64,000 nucleotides of DNA from Novosphingobium sp. (GTDB lineage: Bacteria > Pseudomonadota > Alphaproteobacteria > Sphingomonadales > Sphingomonadaceae), in NCBI RefSeq assembly GCF_027486195.1, contig NZ_JAIXPP010000074.1, forward strand, positions 1 to 64,000, given 5' to 3'. The translations under genes and the position numbers were made by a program. Below are positions 12,587 through 21,461 of this stretch, piece by piece. The notes beneath the pieces were generated by a model that saw nothing but the letters and a program-made list of their open reading frames with translations, was not told where the DNA came from and searched no databases. Positions within the stretch are counted from its first letter, which is position 1. Every line of letters starts with the position of its first letter.

Positions 12587-13897
12587 TTGGGCACGCGCCT
12601 GACCCTCTACATCCTGATCGCCCTCTTCGCCGGTATCGGCGTGGGCTACGCGCTCAACGTTTCCTATCCGGCGGGCGACAAGCACCTCGCGGAGATCGCC
12701 GATCTCCTCAAGCTGCTGCCCGAGGTGTTCCTCCACCTCATCAAGATGATCATCGCGCCGCTGATCCTGGCAACGCTGGTGACGGGCATCGCCAGCATGG
12801 GCGATAGCGCCGCGCTGGGCCGGATCGGCGGGCGGGCGCTCGCCTGGTTCATCACGGCGAGCCTCATTTCGATCGGGCTCGGCCTGCTGCTCGTCAATCT
12901 GTTCCAGCCGGGCGCCGGGCTCAATATCACGTCCTCGACGCCGGTCTCCGATCTCGCCACGGCAGATCTGACCTTGCGCCACTTCCTGCTTTCGGTGTTC
13001 CCGACCAGCGCGCTCGACGCGATGGCCAACAACAACGTGCTGCAGATCCTCGTCTTCTCGATCTTCGCCGGACTCGGGCTTTCAGCGATGGGCGAGGAAG
13101 GCGCGCCGCTGGTGCGCGGCTGCGAGGCGCTGGCGACGCTCATGCTCACGATCACCGGTTATGTCATGCGCGCCGCACCGCTGGGCGTGTTCGGCGCGAT
13201 GGCCTCGGTGATCGCCACGCGCGGGCTCGGCATCATCGTGACCTACGGTGCTTTCGTCGCCGAGTTCTACTTCGGGCTGCTGATCCTGTGGACCCTGCTG
13301 CTGGGCATGGGCGCGATCTTCCTCGGCAAACGCGTGCTGCTGCTCGCGCGCTATATCCGCGAGCCGATCCTGCTCGCCTTCTCCACCGCCAGTTCGGAAA
13401 GCGCACTGCCCAAGCTGTTCGAGCAGCTCGACCGCTTCGGCGTGCCGCGCCGCATTTCGGGGTTCATGCTGCCGCTCGGCTACAGCTTCAATCTCGATGG
13501 CTCGATGATGTACACGAGCTTCGCCACGCTGTTCATCGCGCAGGCCTACAACATCCCGCTCTCTGCCGGGCAACAGGTGGCCATGCTGCTCACGCTGATG
13601 ATCACCTCCAAGGGCATCGCCAGCGTCCCGCGCGCGAGCCTTGTCGTGATCGCGGCGACGCTCACCCAGTTCGGCCTGCCGGTGGAAGGCGTCGCGCTGC
13701 TGCTCGGCGTCGATACCTTCCTCGACATGGGCCGCACGGCCACCAACGTCGTCGGCAATGCCGTGGCGACCTCGGTGATCACCAAGTGGGAAGGCATGCT
13801 GCAAGTGCCGCTGGACCCTGATGCGCCCGAGCCGGTGCCCCCGCACGACACGCCGGAGCACGGCCGCCGGGGGCTGCACCTCGATCCGGAGGTGTGA
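12587..13897 (+). CDS. Dicarboxylate/amino acid:cation symporter (DAACS)
   Basis: A 436-residue inner-membrane symporter of the GltP/DctA family for glutamate, aspartate or C4-dicarboxylates. Visible family signatures are the serine-rich hairpin FSTASSESALPKLFEQL near residue 262, NLDGSMMYTSFATLFIAQ near 304, the second hairpin region ITSKGIASVPRASLVV, and the substrate helix DTFLDMGRTATNVVGNAVA. The TTG start at 12587 is supported by GGGGAG eight bases upstream and by the family N-terminus. The substrate cannot be separated between Glu/Asp and succinate/malate by eye. Confidence 0.92.
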   Translation: MGTRLTLYILIALFAGIGVGYALNVSYPAGDKHLAEIADLLKLLPEVFLHLIKMIIAPLILATLVTGIASMGDSAALGRIGGRALAWFITASLISIGLGLLLVNLFQPGAGLNITSSTPVSDLATADLTLRHFLLSVFPTSALDAMANNNVLQILVFSIFAGLGLSAMGEEGAPLVRGCEALATLMLTITGYVMRAAPLGVFGAMASVIATRGLGIIVTYGAFVAEFYFGLLILWTLLLGMGAIFLGKRVLLLARYIREPILLAFSTASSESALPKLFEQLDRFGVPRRISGFMLPLGYSFNLDGSMMYTSFATLFIAQAYNIPLSAGQQVAMLLTLMITSKGIASVPRASLVVIAATLTQFGLPVEGVALLLGVDTFLDMGRTATNVVGNAVATSVITKWEGMLQVPLDPDAPEPVPPHDTPEHGRRGLHLDPEV

Positions 13898-13900
13898 AGC

Positions 13901-14332
13901 CTACTTCCGGGCTTCCTTCGCCAGCTTCACCGGCTGGAACATCCCCAGCCCGCAGGAACCCAGCGGACCGGTCGGGCCACCGCCGTTGCGGAAGACGGTG
14001 ATGATATCGACGTTGCACAGCTGCGAGAGCGAGGTCGAGTAGGAGAACGCACGCTCGAAGCCCAGATTGCTGCACCGGTAGGGCAGGCTGCTGCGATACC
14101 AGGTGTCGCCGCCGGTGCGGAAATCGATGGTCCAGTCGTCGCGCACCCGGCTTTCCCGGATCGCGGTAATCGGGATGCAGCTGACGGCCTTGCCGGTCGG
14201 CGTCGCGGCAGGAATGTCGGCGGCATGGCCGTTGGCGGCCCACTTAGCCCCGGCGCCGGGCGCGCAGGCACTTAGCGACAGGGCAGCTGTCGTGGTCAGG
14301 GTAAGCAAGGCGGCGATCCTCAAAGCACTCAC
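13901..14332 (-). CDS. Hypothetical lipoprotein (possible DUF6491 type)
   Basis: A 143-residue lipoprotein. The N-terminus MSALRIAALLTLTTTAALSL is followed by the lipobox SAC, with Cys21 or so as the lipid site. The mature part has four further cysteines (VSCIPI, YRCSN, QLCNV, GSCGL) that could form two disulfides. The stretch DDWTIDFRTGGDTWYRSSLP resembles the DUF6491 group seen in sphingomonads, though I cannot confirm that. The GTG at 14332 overlaps the nth stop (GTGA) and is preceded by AAGGAGAAG, which decides the start. It is the last gene of the dapB-nth operon. Confidence 0.8.
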   Translation of the reverse strand: MSALRIAALLTLTTTAALSLSACAPGAGAKWAANGHAADIPAATPTGKAVSCIPITAIRESRVRDDWTIDFRTGGDTWYRSSLPYRCSNLGFERAFSYSTSLSQLCNVDIITVFRNGGGPTGPLGSCGLGMFQPVKLAKEARK

Positions 14333-15036
14333 GGCTTCTTCTCCTTGGCTTTGCGCGCTCCGCCCCCCCGAGTCGCTGGCGTAGTCGCGGGTTTCACCCC
14401 CTTCTCGAGAATCTTCTCCTTGAAGCCGCAAAGGTCAACCACTTCGCAGCGCCAGCATTCCGGGCTGCGCGCCTTGCAGACATAGCGCCCGTGCAGGATC
14501 AGCCAATGATGCGCCCCCACGCGGAACGGCTGCGGCACTTTCTTCTCGAGCTGCTTCTCCACCGCCAGCGGGGTCTTGCCCTTGGCCAGACCGGTGCGGT
14601 TGCCCACGCGGAAGATATGCGTATCGACCGCGAAGGTCTCCGCCCCGAAGGCGCAGTTGAGCACGACATTGGCGGTCTTGCGCCCCACGCCCGGCAGCAG
14701 GGTCAGCGCGTCGCGGTCGTTCGGCACTTCGCCGCCATGCTCGCGCACGAGGATCTCGGCCATGGCGATCACGTTCTTCGCCTTGCTGTTGAACAGGCCG
14801 ATGGTCTTGATGTGCGCCTTCAGGCCCTCTTCGCCCAGCTCCAGCATCTGCGCCGGGGTCTTCACCCTGGCAAACAGCGCGCGCGTCGCCTTGTTGACGC
14901 CGACATCGGTCGCCTGCGCCGAAAGCGTCACCGCCACCAGCAGCTGATAGACATTGCCGTATTCGAGCTCGGTTTCAGGCGCGGGATTGGCTTCGGCCAG
15001 CCGCCGGAAGAACTCGAAGACATGGTCCTTCTTCAA
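14329..15036 (-). CDS. nth: Endonuclease III
   Basis: Base-excision-repair DNA glycosylase and AP lyase for oxidised pyrimidines. The 235-residue protein has the helix-hairpin-helix LPGVGRKTANVV with the catalytic Lys near residue 115, the catalytic Asp in AVDTHIFRV, and the 4Fe-4S loop with cysteine spacing C-x6-C-x2-C-x5-C near residues 182-198. The best start is TTG at 15036, which overlaps the dapB stop (TTGA); no ATG nearby gives a sensible N-terminus. The C-terminal tail is lysine-rich. It is the middle gene of a dapB-nth-lipoprotein operon. Confidence 0.95.
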   Translation of the reverse strand: MKKDHVFEFFRRLAEANPAPETELEYGNVYQLLVAVTLSAQATDVGVNKATRALFARVKTPAQMLELGEEGLKAHIKTIGLFNSKAKNVIAMAEILVREHGGEVPNDRDALTLLPGVGRKTANVVLNCAFGAETFAVDTHIFRVGNRTGLAKGKTPLAVEKQLEKKVPQPFRVGAHHWLILHGRYVCKARSPECWRCEVVDLCGFKEKILEKGVKPATTPATRGGGARKAKEKKP

Positions 15037-15761
15037 AGCCCCAGCACCTCGTGCATCGCATAGCGCCCCGGTTCCTTGCCGAGCAGCCACAGGCCCGCGC
15101 GCACCGCGCCGCGCGCGAAGATCGCGCGGTTCTCGGCGAGGTGCGAGAGCGCGATGCGTTCGTTGTCGGCGAGGAAATGCACGGTGTGATCGCCCGCCAC
15201 AGTGCCGCCGCGCAGCGCTGCAAAGCCGATGGTGCCTTCCTTGCGCGCGCCGGTCACCCCGTCACGCCCGGACACCGCTTCCTCCTGCAGCCGCACGCCC
15301 CGGCCCGCCGCCGCCGCCTCGCCCAGCAGCAGCGCCGTGCCCGAAGGCGCATCGACTTTCATGCGGTGGTGCGTCTCGACGATCTCGATGTCCCAGTCCT
15401 CGCCCAGCCGCATCGCCGCCTCGCGCACCAGATGCGCCAGCAGGGTCACGCCGAGCGAGGTATTGCCGGTCTGCAGCACGGGCACGGAAACGGCCGCTGC
15501 ATCGACCAGCCAGTGGTGCCGCTCGGCGAGCCCGGTCGTGCCGACCACGATCGGGATCCCGGCATGGATCGCCGCATCGAGATTGAACTCCAACGCCGCC
15601 GGGGCCGAAAAATCGACCAGCACGTCGGAGGCCTGTGCCAGTGCGACGGGATCACCGCCCTGATCGATGCCGCCCGAGACTTCGTGCCCGGCGGCAACGA
15701 TCGCCTCGGACAGTGCTTTCCCCATGCGACCTGCGCTGCCGATAATGCCCACTCTAGCCAT
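15033..15761 (-). CDS. dapB: 4-hydroxy-tetrahydrodipicolinate reductase
   Basis: NAD(P)H-dependent reductase in the diaminopimelate/lysine pathway. The 242-residue protein has the Rossmann start RVGIIGSAGRMGKAL, the VVGTTGL segment, the catalytic motif ETHHRMKVDAPSGTAL near residue 130, and the C-terminal GGTVAGDHTVHFLADNERI domain. It heads an operon with nth and a lipoprotein gene through 4-base overlaps. It diverges from the sirtuin gene with only 26 bases between starts, so the promoters must overlap each other or the coding regions. Confidence 0.96.
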   Translation of the reverse strand: MARVGIIGSAGRMGKALSEAIVAAGHEVSGGIDQGGDPVALAQASDVLVDFSAPAALEFNLDAAIHAGIPIVVGTTGLAERHHWLVDAAAVSVPVLQTGNTSLGVTLLAHLVREAAMRLGEDWDIEIVETHHRMKVDAPSGTALLLGEAAAAGRGVRLQEEAVSGRDGVTGARKEGTIGFAALRGGTVAGDHTVHFLADNERIALSHLAENRAIFARGAVRAGLWLLGKEPGRYAMHEVLGL

Positions 15762-15787
15762 TGCTCACCTCGTGTCTCGCGTGCTTC

Positions 15788-16513
15788 ATGGCCGCGATGC
15801 AGACCATTCGCAACATCGTCATCCTGACCGGCGCGGGCGTCTCCGCCGAAAGCGGAATCGATACGTTCCGCTCAGCCGGAGGCCTTTGGGAAAAGCACCG
15901 CGTCGAGGACGTCGCTACGCCCGAAGGCTTCGTGCGCGATCCCGATCTCGTGCTGCGCTTCTACGACATGCGCCGCGAAGCCATCCAGACCAAGCAGCCC
16001 AACCCCGCCCACCACGCCTTGGGCCGGCTGGAGCGCGAATGGCCGAAGAAAGTGCCCGGCGGCAGCGTCACTCTCGTCACCCAGAATGTCGATGATCTGC
16101 ACGAGCGGGGCGGCTCGCTCTCGGTGATCCACATGCACGGTGAGCACCTTACTGTGTGGTGCACAGCCTGCGACACGCGCATGTCGTGGACCGGCCCGCT
16201 GATCCACCGCCCGCCCTGCCCTGCCTGCAGTGTCACCGCGCTACGCCCGGACGTCGTGTGGTTCGGCGAAGTGCCCTATCGCATGGACGAAATATTCGCC
16301 GCGCTCTCCGAAGCCGATCTGTTCGTCTCGATCGGCACCTCGGGCGCGGTCTATCCCGCCGCCGGCTTCGTGCGGACCGCCCGCGAGCTTGGCGCCGCCA
16401 CGCTCGAACTCAATCTCGAACGCTCAGCCGGATCCTCGTGGTTTGAAGAGACCCGCCTCGGCCCCGCCAGCGAGATCGTGCCAGCATGGGTGGCGGAGCT
16501 GCTGGCAACGTAG
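15788..16513 (+). CDS. cobB: NAD-dependent protein deacylase (sirtuin)
   Basis: Removes acyl groups from lysines using NAD. The 241-residue protein has the GAGVSAESGIDTFR nucleotide motif near residue 15, TQNVDDLHERGG, the catalytic His in IHMHGEH, a Cys4 zinc site (CTAC and CPAC), and VWFGEVPY. The FYDMRREAI segment carries the Tyr and Arg (Y-x2-R) that mark class III sirtuins with desuccinylase or demalonylase preference, which suits a cell that makes succinyl-CoA from propionyl-CoA. Starts at 15788 and 15797 are equally possible. Confidence 0.93.
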   Translation: MAAMQTIRNIVILTGAGVSAESGIDTFRSAGGLWEKHRVEDVATPEGFVRDPDLVLRFYDMRREAIQTKQPNPAHHALGRLEREWPKKVPGGSVTLVTQNVDDLHERGGSLSVIHMHGEHLTVWCTACDTRMSWTGPLIHRPPCPACSVTALRPDVVWFGEVPYRMDEIFAALSEADLFVSIGTSGAVYPAAGFVRTARELGAATLELNLERSAGSSWFEETRLGPASEIVPAWVAELLAT

Positions 16514-16547
16514 TCCTAAACTCCGGCTCCTAGCTCAAAAAAGCTGT

Positions 16548-16629
16548 CGTCGGCCCGTGCTTGACACGGGCCTAGGCTTTCCTTGGCGGCAAAGGCAGCC
16601 AAGCCCCGTGTCAAGCACGGGGCGACGGG
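16548..16629. repeat. REP-like dispersed inverted repeat, copy 2
   Basis: Second copy of the element at 4342-4424, in the same orientation. It differs at a few central bases (CTAGG for CTGGG, GGC for AGC, one base shorter). It lies between the convergent cobB and ThiF-family genes, where its hairpin could serve as a 3' end for either transcript. Confidence 0.85.
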
Positions 16630-16644
16630 AAAGTTGAGTGTGAG

Positions 16645-17412
16645 CTAGGGCGCTGACCCGCAGGCCCCGCACTCCGGGTCATTGGCAATCCGCATCGTGC
16701 GCAGCGCGGGCTTCAGCCCGTCGAGCACATGGACCTGCCCCCATTGCGGATCGCCCAGCGTCGAAACGCCCTCCAGCAGCACCCGCAAGGCCGCCATCGC
16801 GCCAAATGCTCCCACCATGCCGACCATCGCCCCCAGTACCCCGGTATCGGCGCAAGTGTCGCAGTCCTCCGCATCGAACGCATCGCCGACAAAGCAGCGA
16901 TAGCAGGCATGGCCCGCGCGGTGCCCGGCGAAATTCGCCACCTGCCCCTGGAACCGGCCCAAGGCCGCACTCGTCAGCGGCACACCTGCCGCGACACAGG
17001 CATCCGAAACCGCCAGCCGCGTCGCAAAGTTGTCGCAGCCATCGAGCACGACGTCGGCACCCGCGATCAGCTCTGCCGCATTGCCGCGAGTCAGCCGCGT
17101 GACATGCGCCGTGCCTGCCAGCGCCGGGTCAAAGGCCTGGAGCCACTCCGCCGCCGCCTCGGCCTTGGGCCGGCCAATGTCACCGGTCGCAAAGATGGTC
17201 TGCCGCTGGAGGTTCGAGGCATCGACCACATCGTCGTCGATCAGGGTCAGCCGCCCGATCCCCGCTCCCGCCAGATACTGCAAGGCGGGGCTGCCAATGC
17301 CGCCAAGCCCGACCAGCACGACATGGCTCTGCACGAGCTTCGCCTGCCCCGCGCCGCCCACTTCGGGAAGGACAATGTGGCGGGCGAAGCGGTCGAGGCG
17401 GTCAGGAGTCAT
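16645..17412 (-). CDS. ThiF/MoeB-family adenylyltransferase
   Basis: A 255-residue E1-like enzyme that adenylates the C-terminal glycine of a ubiquitin-like sulfur carrier such as ThiS or MoaD. It has the HIVLPEVGGAGQAKL start, the ATP loop VLVGLGGIGSPALQYLAGAG near residue 32, the SNLQRQ segment with the Arg finger, the DGCDNFATR motif, and a zinc site of two CxxC pairs (CYRC and CGAC). No rhodanese domain is present. It could be MoeB or ThiF; no thi or moa gene adjoins. An orphan molybdenum enzyme subunit at 60 kb makes MoeB relevant. Confidence 0.9.
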   Translation of the reverse strand: MTPDRLDRFARHIVLPEVGGAGQAKLVQSHVVLVGLGGIGSPALQYLAGAGIGRLTLIDDDVVDASNLQRQTIFATGDIGRPKAEAAAEWLQAFDPALAGTAHVTRLTRGNAAELIAGADVVLDGCDNFATRLAVSDACVAAGVPLTSAALGRFQGQVANFAGHRAGHACYRCFVGDAFDAEDCDTCADTGVLGAMVGMVGAFGAMAALRVLLEGVSTLGDPQWGQVHVLDGLKPALRTMRIANDPECGACGSAP

Positions 17413-17513
17413 GGGAGGGGAGTTAGTGAGAAAGGAGAGAAAATGCGAGGGCCATGGATGCGGCCGCCTGATCAGAGCCAGGCCAGCACGATGGCGGCGG
17501 TAGAGATAGGGTC

Positions 17514-18290
17514 CTACGCCATGCGGCTTGCGCGTTCGGCGAGGCGGTCCACCGCCGCCGCGTGGATCGCAGGTGCTGCGGCGAGGAGGCCGAAGGCGCG
17601 TGGGTCGCGCTTGTTGTAGGCGAGCGGGGCGCCGAATGCGTCGCTGACAGCAGCGCCGGCTTCGCGGGCGATGAGGGCGGCGGCGCCGATATCCCATTCG
17701 TAGCCCCAGCGCAGCGTGGCGAGGAGATCGGCCTCATCGGCGGCGACCATCGCGATGCGCAGCGCGATCGAATTGGGCTTGTCGACGAGGATGAGGTCGT
17801 GGTCCGCGCGGGGCAGCGCATCGGCGGGGACGCGCGCACCGGCAAGCGACTGGCGATTGCTGGCGGTCAGGGGCGCTTCGTTGCGGGTTGCGCCCTGCCC
17901 GGCGATGGCCTGCCAGTATTCGCCGCGCGCGGGCGCATCGAGTGCGCCGATCAGGGGGCGCCCTTCGGAAATGAGCGCGACCGATACAGCCCAGCCGGGC
18001 CGTCCGCGTACGAAGTCGCGCGTACCGTCGATGGGATCGACCAGCCAGCACAGCCCTTTGTCGAGCCGGGACGGATCATCGACGGTTTCCTCGGAGAGCC
18101 AGCCGGCGGAGGGGAGCAGCGCCCCGAGTTCCTGCTTGAGATAGCCATCAACGGCGAGATCGGCGGCGGAGACGGGGTTGTTCGGAGACTTGTCCCACAC
18201 ATCGAGCGCGTGGCCGTGGCCGGGCCAGCTGGCAAGCGCCAGGCGTCCGGCTTCGGCCATGATGTGGCGGAAGCGGTCGAAGTCGATCAT
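17514..18290 (-). CDS. Inositol monophosphatase family protein, CysQ-like
   Basis: A 258-residue magnesium- and lithium-sensitive phosphatase of the IMPase/CysQ family. Motifs seen are the metal-site WLSEET near residue 65, the core [15 protein letters not shown] near residue 85, and the second metal motif [18 protein letters not shown] near 205. The DPIDGTRDF version and length favour 3'(2'),5'-bisphosphate nucleotidase (CysQ), which recycles PAP from sulfate assimilation, but inositol-1-phosphatase remains possible. It diverges from sucC. Confidence 0.87.
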   Translation of the reverse strand: MIDFDRFRHIMAEAGRLALASWPGHGHALDVWDKSPNNPVSAADLAVDGYLKQELGALLPSAGWLSEETVDDPSRLDKGLCWLVDPIDGTRDFVRGRPGWAVSVALISEGRPLIGALDAPARGEYWQAIAGQGATRNEAPLTASNRQSLAGARVPADALPRADHDLILVDKPNSIALRIAMVAADEADLLATLRWGYEWDIGAAALIAREAGAAVSDAFGAPLAYNKRDPRAFGLLAAAPAIHAAAVDRLAERASRMA

Positions 18291-18521
18291 TGGCTTTCGG
18301 GATGCGGGTTTGGCGGCGTGAGCGCAAGGGGGCGCTGTGGGCGCGGACCCGGCTGTGCATTCGTATTCGGCGAAGGCGAGGCCGCGCAGGCGGAGAATGC
18401 ATCCATGCAGGCGCAATTGGGTGCCACGAACCCTTTTCAAGCCCTTAGCCGTGTGCTTAAGGCAGCGCGACCTGCCGGGTTCAAACCGCTAGCTCTCATT
18501 CTCTCTTTGCGGGGATCACGC

Positions 18522-19721
18522 ATGAACGTTCATGAATATCAGGCCAAGGAATTGCTCAGCCGTTTCGGCGTCGGCATTCCGGCGGGCATTGCTGCCCTGA
18601 CCGTGGAAGAAGCGGTTGCCGCCGCGAAGCAGCTGCCCGGGCCGCTCTATGTGGTGAAGGCGCAGATCCACGCAGGCGGGCGCGGCAAGGGCAAGTTCAA
18701 GGAACTCGGCCCCGATGCCAAGGGCGGCGTACGGCTGGCCAAGTCGGTCGAAGAAGTCGAAGCGTTTGCCAGGGAAATGCTCGGCAATACGCTGGTGACG
18801 GTGCAGACCGGCGCGGCGGGCAAGCAGGTGAACCGCCTTTACGTGACCGACGGCGTTGATATCGCCAAGGAATACTACCTCTCGATGGTGGTGGACCGGG
18901 GCACCGGCCGCGTTGCCATGATCGTCTCGACCGAAGGCGGCATGGATATCGAAGAGGTTGCGCACAGCACACCTGAGAAAATCGCCACGATCACGATCGA
19001 TCCGGCACAGGGCTTCATGCCGCACCACGGCCGCGCCGTGGGCTATGCACTGAAGCTGACGGGCGAGCTCAACAAGCAGGCCGCCACGATCGCCAAGCAG
19101 CTCTACACCGCGTTCATGGCGCTTGATTGCGACATGCTCGAAATCAACCCGCTGGTGGAAACGAACGACGGCAACCTGCTCGTCCTCGACACCAAGATGA
19201 GCTTCGATTCGAACGCGCTCTATCGCCACCCCGATGTCGTCGCGCTGCGTGACGAGACCGAGGAAGATCCGGCCGAGATCGAGGCCAGCAAGTACGACCT
19301 CGCCTACATCAAGCTCGACGGCAACATCGGCTGCATGGTCAACGGCGCGGGCCTCGCCATGGCGACGATGGACATCATCAAGCTCAACGGCGAATTCCCC
19401 GCGAACTTCCTCGACGTGGGCGGCGGCGCGACAACCGAGAAGGTGACGGCGGCATTCAAGTTGATCCTGTCCGATCCGGCGGTGAAGGGCATTCTCGTCA
19501 ACATCTTCGGCGGGATCATGAAGTGCGACATCATCGCCGACGGCATCGTGGCTGCGGCGAAGGAAGTGAACCTGCAGGTTCCGCTGGTCGTGCGCCTTGA
19601 AGGCACCAACGTGCAGCAGGGCAAGGACATTCTTGCCAATTCGGGTCTCCCCATTGTCCCCGCCAACGACCTTGGCGATGCCGCGCAGAAGATCGTGGCC
19701 GCAGTCCGGAAGGTTTCCTGA
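18522..19721 (+). CDS. sucC: Succinate-CoA ligase (ADP-forming) beta subunit
   Basis: Beta subunit of succinyl-CoA synthetase in the TCA cycle; it binds nucleotide and, with SucD, makes ATP or GTP from succinyl-CoA. The 399-residue protein starts with [17 protein letters not shown]. It has the ATP-grasp segment [15 protein letters not shown] near residue 45, [11 protein letters not shown] near 208 and the C-terminal [18 protein letters not shown] and [10 protein letters not shown] motifs. sucD follows after 3 bases. The divergent 231-base upstream region must hold the operon promoter, but no convincing -35/-10 pair stands out. Confidence 0.98.
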   Translation: MNVHEYQAKELLSRFGVGIPAGIAALTVEEAVAAAKQLPGPLYVVKAQIHAGGRGKGKFKELGPDAKGGVRLAKSVEEVEAFAREMLGNTLVTVQTGAAGKQVNRLYVTDGVDIAKEYYLSMVVDRGTGRVAMIVSTEGGMDIEEVAHSTPEKIATITIDPAQGFMPHHGRAVGYALKLTGELNKQAATIAKQLYTAFMALDCDMLEINPLVETNDGNLLVLDTKMSFDSNALYRHPDVVALRDETEEDPAEIEASKYDLAYIKLDGNIGCMVNGAGLAMATMDIIKLNGEFPANFLDVGGGATTEKVTAAFKLILSDPAVKGILVNIFGGIMKCDIIADGIVAAAKEVNLQVPLVVRLEGTNVQQGKDILANSGLPIVPANDLGDAAQKIVAAVRKVS

Positions 19722-19724
19722 ACC

Positions 19725-20609
19725 ATGTCGATTCTCGTCAACAAGCACACCAAGGTCATCACGCAGGGCATGACCGGCAAGACCGGCGCGTTCCACACGC
19801 AGGCCGCGCTCGATTACGGCACGCAGATGGTCGCGGGCGTCACCCCGGGCAAGGGTGGCACCAGCCACATCGGCCTGCCGCAGTATGACACCGTGGCCGA
19901 AGCCAAGGCCGCTACCGGCGCGACCGCGAGCTGCATCTACGTTCCGCCTCCGGGCGCTGCGGATGCGATCCTTGAGGCGATCGACGCGCAGATGGAACTG
20001 ATCGTGTGCATTACCGAGGGCATCCCGGTGCTCGACATGGTGCGCGTGAAGCGCGCGCTGCAGGGCTCGAAGTCGCGCCTGATCGGCCCGAACTGCCCCG
20101 GCGTGCTGACCCCGAACGAATGCAAGATCGGCATCATGCCGGGCTCGATCTTCAAGCAGGGCTCGGTCGGCGTCGTCTCGCGTTCGGGTACGCTGACGTA
20201 TGAAGCGGTGTTCCAGACCACCAACATCGGCCTGGGCCAGACGACCGCTGTCGGCATCGGCGGCGATCCGGTGAACGGCACCAACTTCATCGATGTGCTC
20301 GAGCTGTTCCTGGCGGACGACGAGACCAAGTCGATCATCATGATCGGCGAAATCGGCGGCGACGCCGAGGAAATGGCCGCACAGTTCCTGATCGACGAAG
20401 CCAAGAAGGGCCGCAAGAAGCCGATGGCCGGTTTCATCGCGGGCCGCTCGGCGCCTCCGGGCCGCCGCATGGGCCACGCCGGCGCGATCGTTTCGGGCGG
20501 CAAGGGCGATGCGGAAAGCAAGATCGCCGCGATGGAAGAAGCAGGCATCAGCGTTTCGCCGTCGCCCTCGCTCTTGGGTGAGACGCTGGCGGAAGTGCTG
20601 AAGGGCTGA
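19725..20609 (+). CDS. sucD: Succinate-CoA ligase alpha subunit
   Basis: CoA-binding and phosphohistidine-bearing subunit of succinyl-CoA synthetase. The 294-residue protein has [18 protein letters not shown] near residue 13, [11 protein letters not shown], the SGTLTYEAV motif, and the active-site [16 protein letters not shown] segment near 245 with the phosphorylated His. It is co-transcribed with sucC and followed by a Rho-independent terminator. Here it also disposes of the succinyl-CoA made by the propionyl-CoA module downstream. Confidence 0.98.
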   Translation: MSILVNKHTKVITQGMTGKTGAFHTQAALDYGTQMVAGVTPGKGGTSHIGLPQYDTVAEAKAATGATASCIYVPPPGAADAILEAIDAQMELIVCITEGIPVLDMVRVKRALQGSKSRLIGPNCPGVLTPNECKIGIMPGSIFKQGSVGVVSRSGTLTYEAVFQTTNIGLGQTTAVGIGGDPVNGTNFIDVLELFLADDETKSIIMIGEIGGDAEEMAAQFLIDEAKKGRKKPMAGFIAGRSAPPGRRMGHAGAIVSGGKGDAESKIAAMEEAGISVSPSPSLLGETLAEVLKG

Positions 20610-20637
20610 GCCTTTTCGCACTTTGGTTTTACGAAGA

Positions 20638-20664
20638 GGTCGGGGGGAAACCTCCGGCCTTTTT
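20638..20664 (+). terminator. Rho-independent terminator of sucCD
   Basis: The stem GGTCGGGGGG / CCTCCGGCC with an AAA loop, including a G-T pair, is followed directly by TTTTT. It lies 29 bases after the sucD stop. Confidence 0.8.
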
Positions 20665-20692
20665 CGTTGGCGCGCAATGACGCGGGCGGTGG

Positions 20693-21379
20693 TTAGTTGC
20701 TAGCGGCCAGTTCAGCATCCAAGTCGGCGCGATCCGCCCCGCAGTGGGTGCAGATAAAGCGCACGGCGGACTGGTAGCGTGCGAGCGCGTCGTCAGGATC
20801 GGCGTAGCCAGCGATTTCGAGGCTGACGAGGCCATGCATCTGACCCCAGACGAGGAAGGCTAGGTCCTGCACTTCGGCAGGATCGGGCGCCTTGGCGCGG
20901 TGGTGGGCGAGGCACGTGCCGACGGCATCGACCAGCGCGGCGAAGGCGGGGTAGGCATCCTCTACCGGCACGGCGAGCGAGGCGAAGCGGCTGTGGCGGC
21001 CGGTAGGAGAGAAGCGCTTCTCGCCGCCGAACATCAGCCGGTAGAGCCCGGTATGATCGAGCGCGAAGCGGCGATAGGCGAGCATCTGGCGGACCATCCA
21101 GCGCAAGGGGGCATCGCGGTGCTCGGCTGAGAGGGCGTAAGCGTGGAGCCGCGCGAAGCCGACCGCGTAGAGCGCCTGCATCAGCCCCGGCTTGCCGCCA
21201 TAGAGCGTGTAGATTGCCATGGTCGAGGAACCGCAGGCGCGGGCGAGTTCGCGCAGGGCAATGCCGTCTGGTCCGTCACGGCGGATGAGTGCTTCGGCCT
21301 CAGCGAGCAGGCGCGCGGCGAGATCTTCGCGCGGGGGCTCTGTGGTGACAGTCCTCCGATTCGGCATCGTGTTTTGCAT
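20693..21379 (-). CDS. TetR-family transcriptional regulator
   Basis: A 228-residue repressor. The N-terminal helix-turn-helix spans about residues 18-65 (DLAARLLAEAEALIRRDG, then ALRELARACGSSTMAIYTLYGGKPGL). The rest is a helical ligand-binding domain with the WGQMHGLVSLEIAGY segment common in this family. Two starts are close (21379 and 21367). It is divergent from the diiron/isomerase pair, and a perfect TATAAC-ATC-GTTATA palindrome lies between them, so it most likely represses both itself and that operon. The ligand is unknown; a hydrophobic substrate of the operon is a fair guess. Confidence 0.9.
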   Translation of the reverse strand: MQNTMPNRRTVTTEPPREDLAARLLAEAEALIRRDGPDGIALRELARACGSSTMAIYTLYGGKPGLMQALYAVGFARLHAYALSAEHRDAPLRWMVRQMLAYRRFALDHTGLYRLMFGGEKRFSPTGRHSRFASLAVPVEDAYPAFAALVDAVGTCLAHHRAKAPDPAEVQDLAFLVWGQMHGLVSLEIAGYADPDDALARYQSAVRFICTHCGADRADLDAELAASN

Positions 21380-21392
21380 GGGCGCTTGCGCT

Positions 21393-21433
21393 TTGAAATT
21401 CCAGTAGTATGCCGGGTTTATAACATCGTTATA
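21393..21433 (+). promoter_or_regulatory. Candidate promoter with TetR operator
   Basis: A -35-like TTGAAA (21393-21398) and a -10-like TTTATA (21417-21422) are 18 bases apart. The -10 overlaps the perfect 15-base palindrome TATAACATCGTTATA (21419-21433), placed 29 bases before the diiron gene start. This is the classical arrangement for a TetR repressor blocking its divergent operon. Confidence 0.6.
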
Positions 21434-21461
21434 GAGTCGATCCGGCGCAAGGGAGCGGGTG

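Noticed and set aside
17413..17697. N-terminal extension of the ThiF/MoeB-type protein
   Set aside because: The frame stays open upstream but the extra sequence is Arg/Pro-rich and unlike the family, whose start matches MTPDRLDRFARH at 17412.
18516..20621. A 701-codon minus-strand frame opposite sucCD
   Set aside because: Same antisense signature (Arg/His/Asp-rich, no motifs); sucC and sucD fill the plus strand perfectly.
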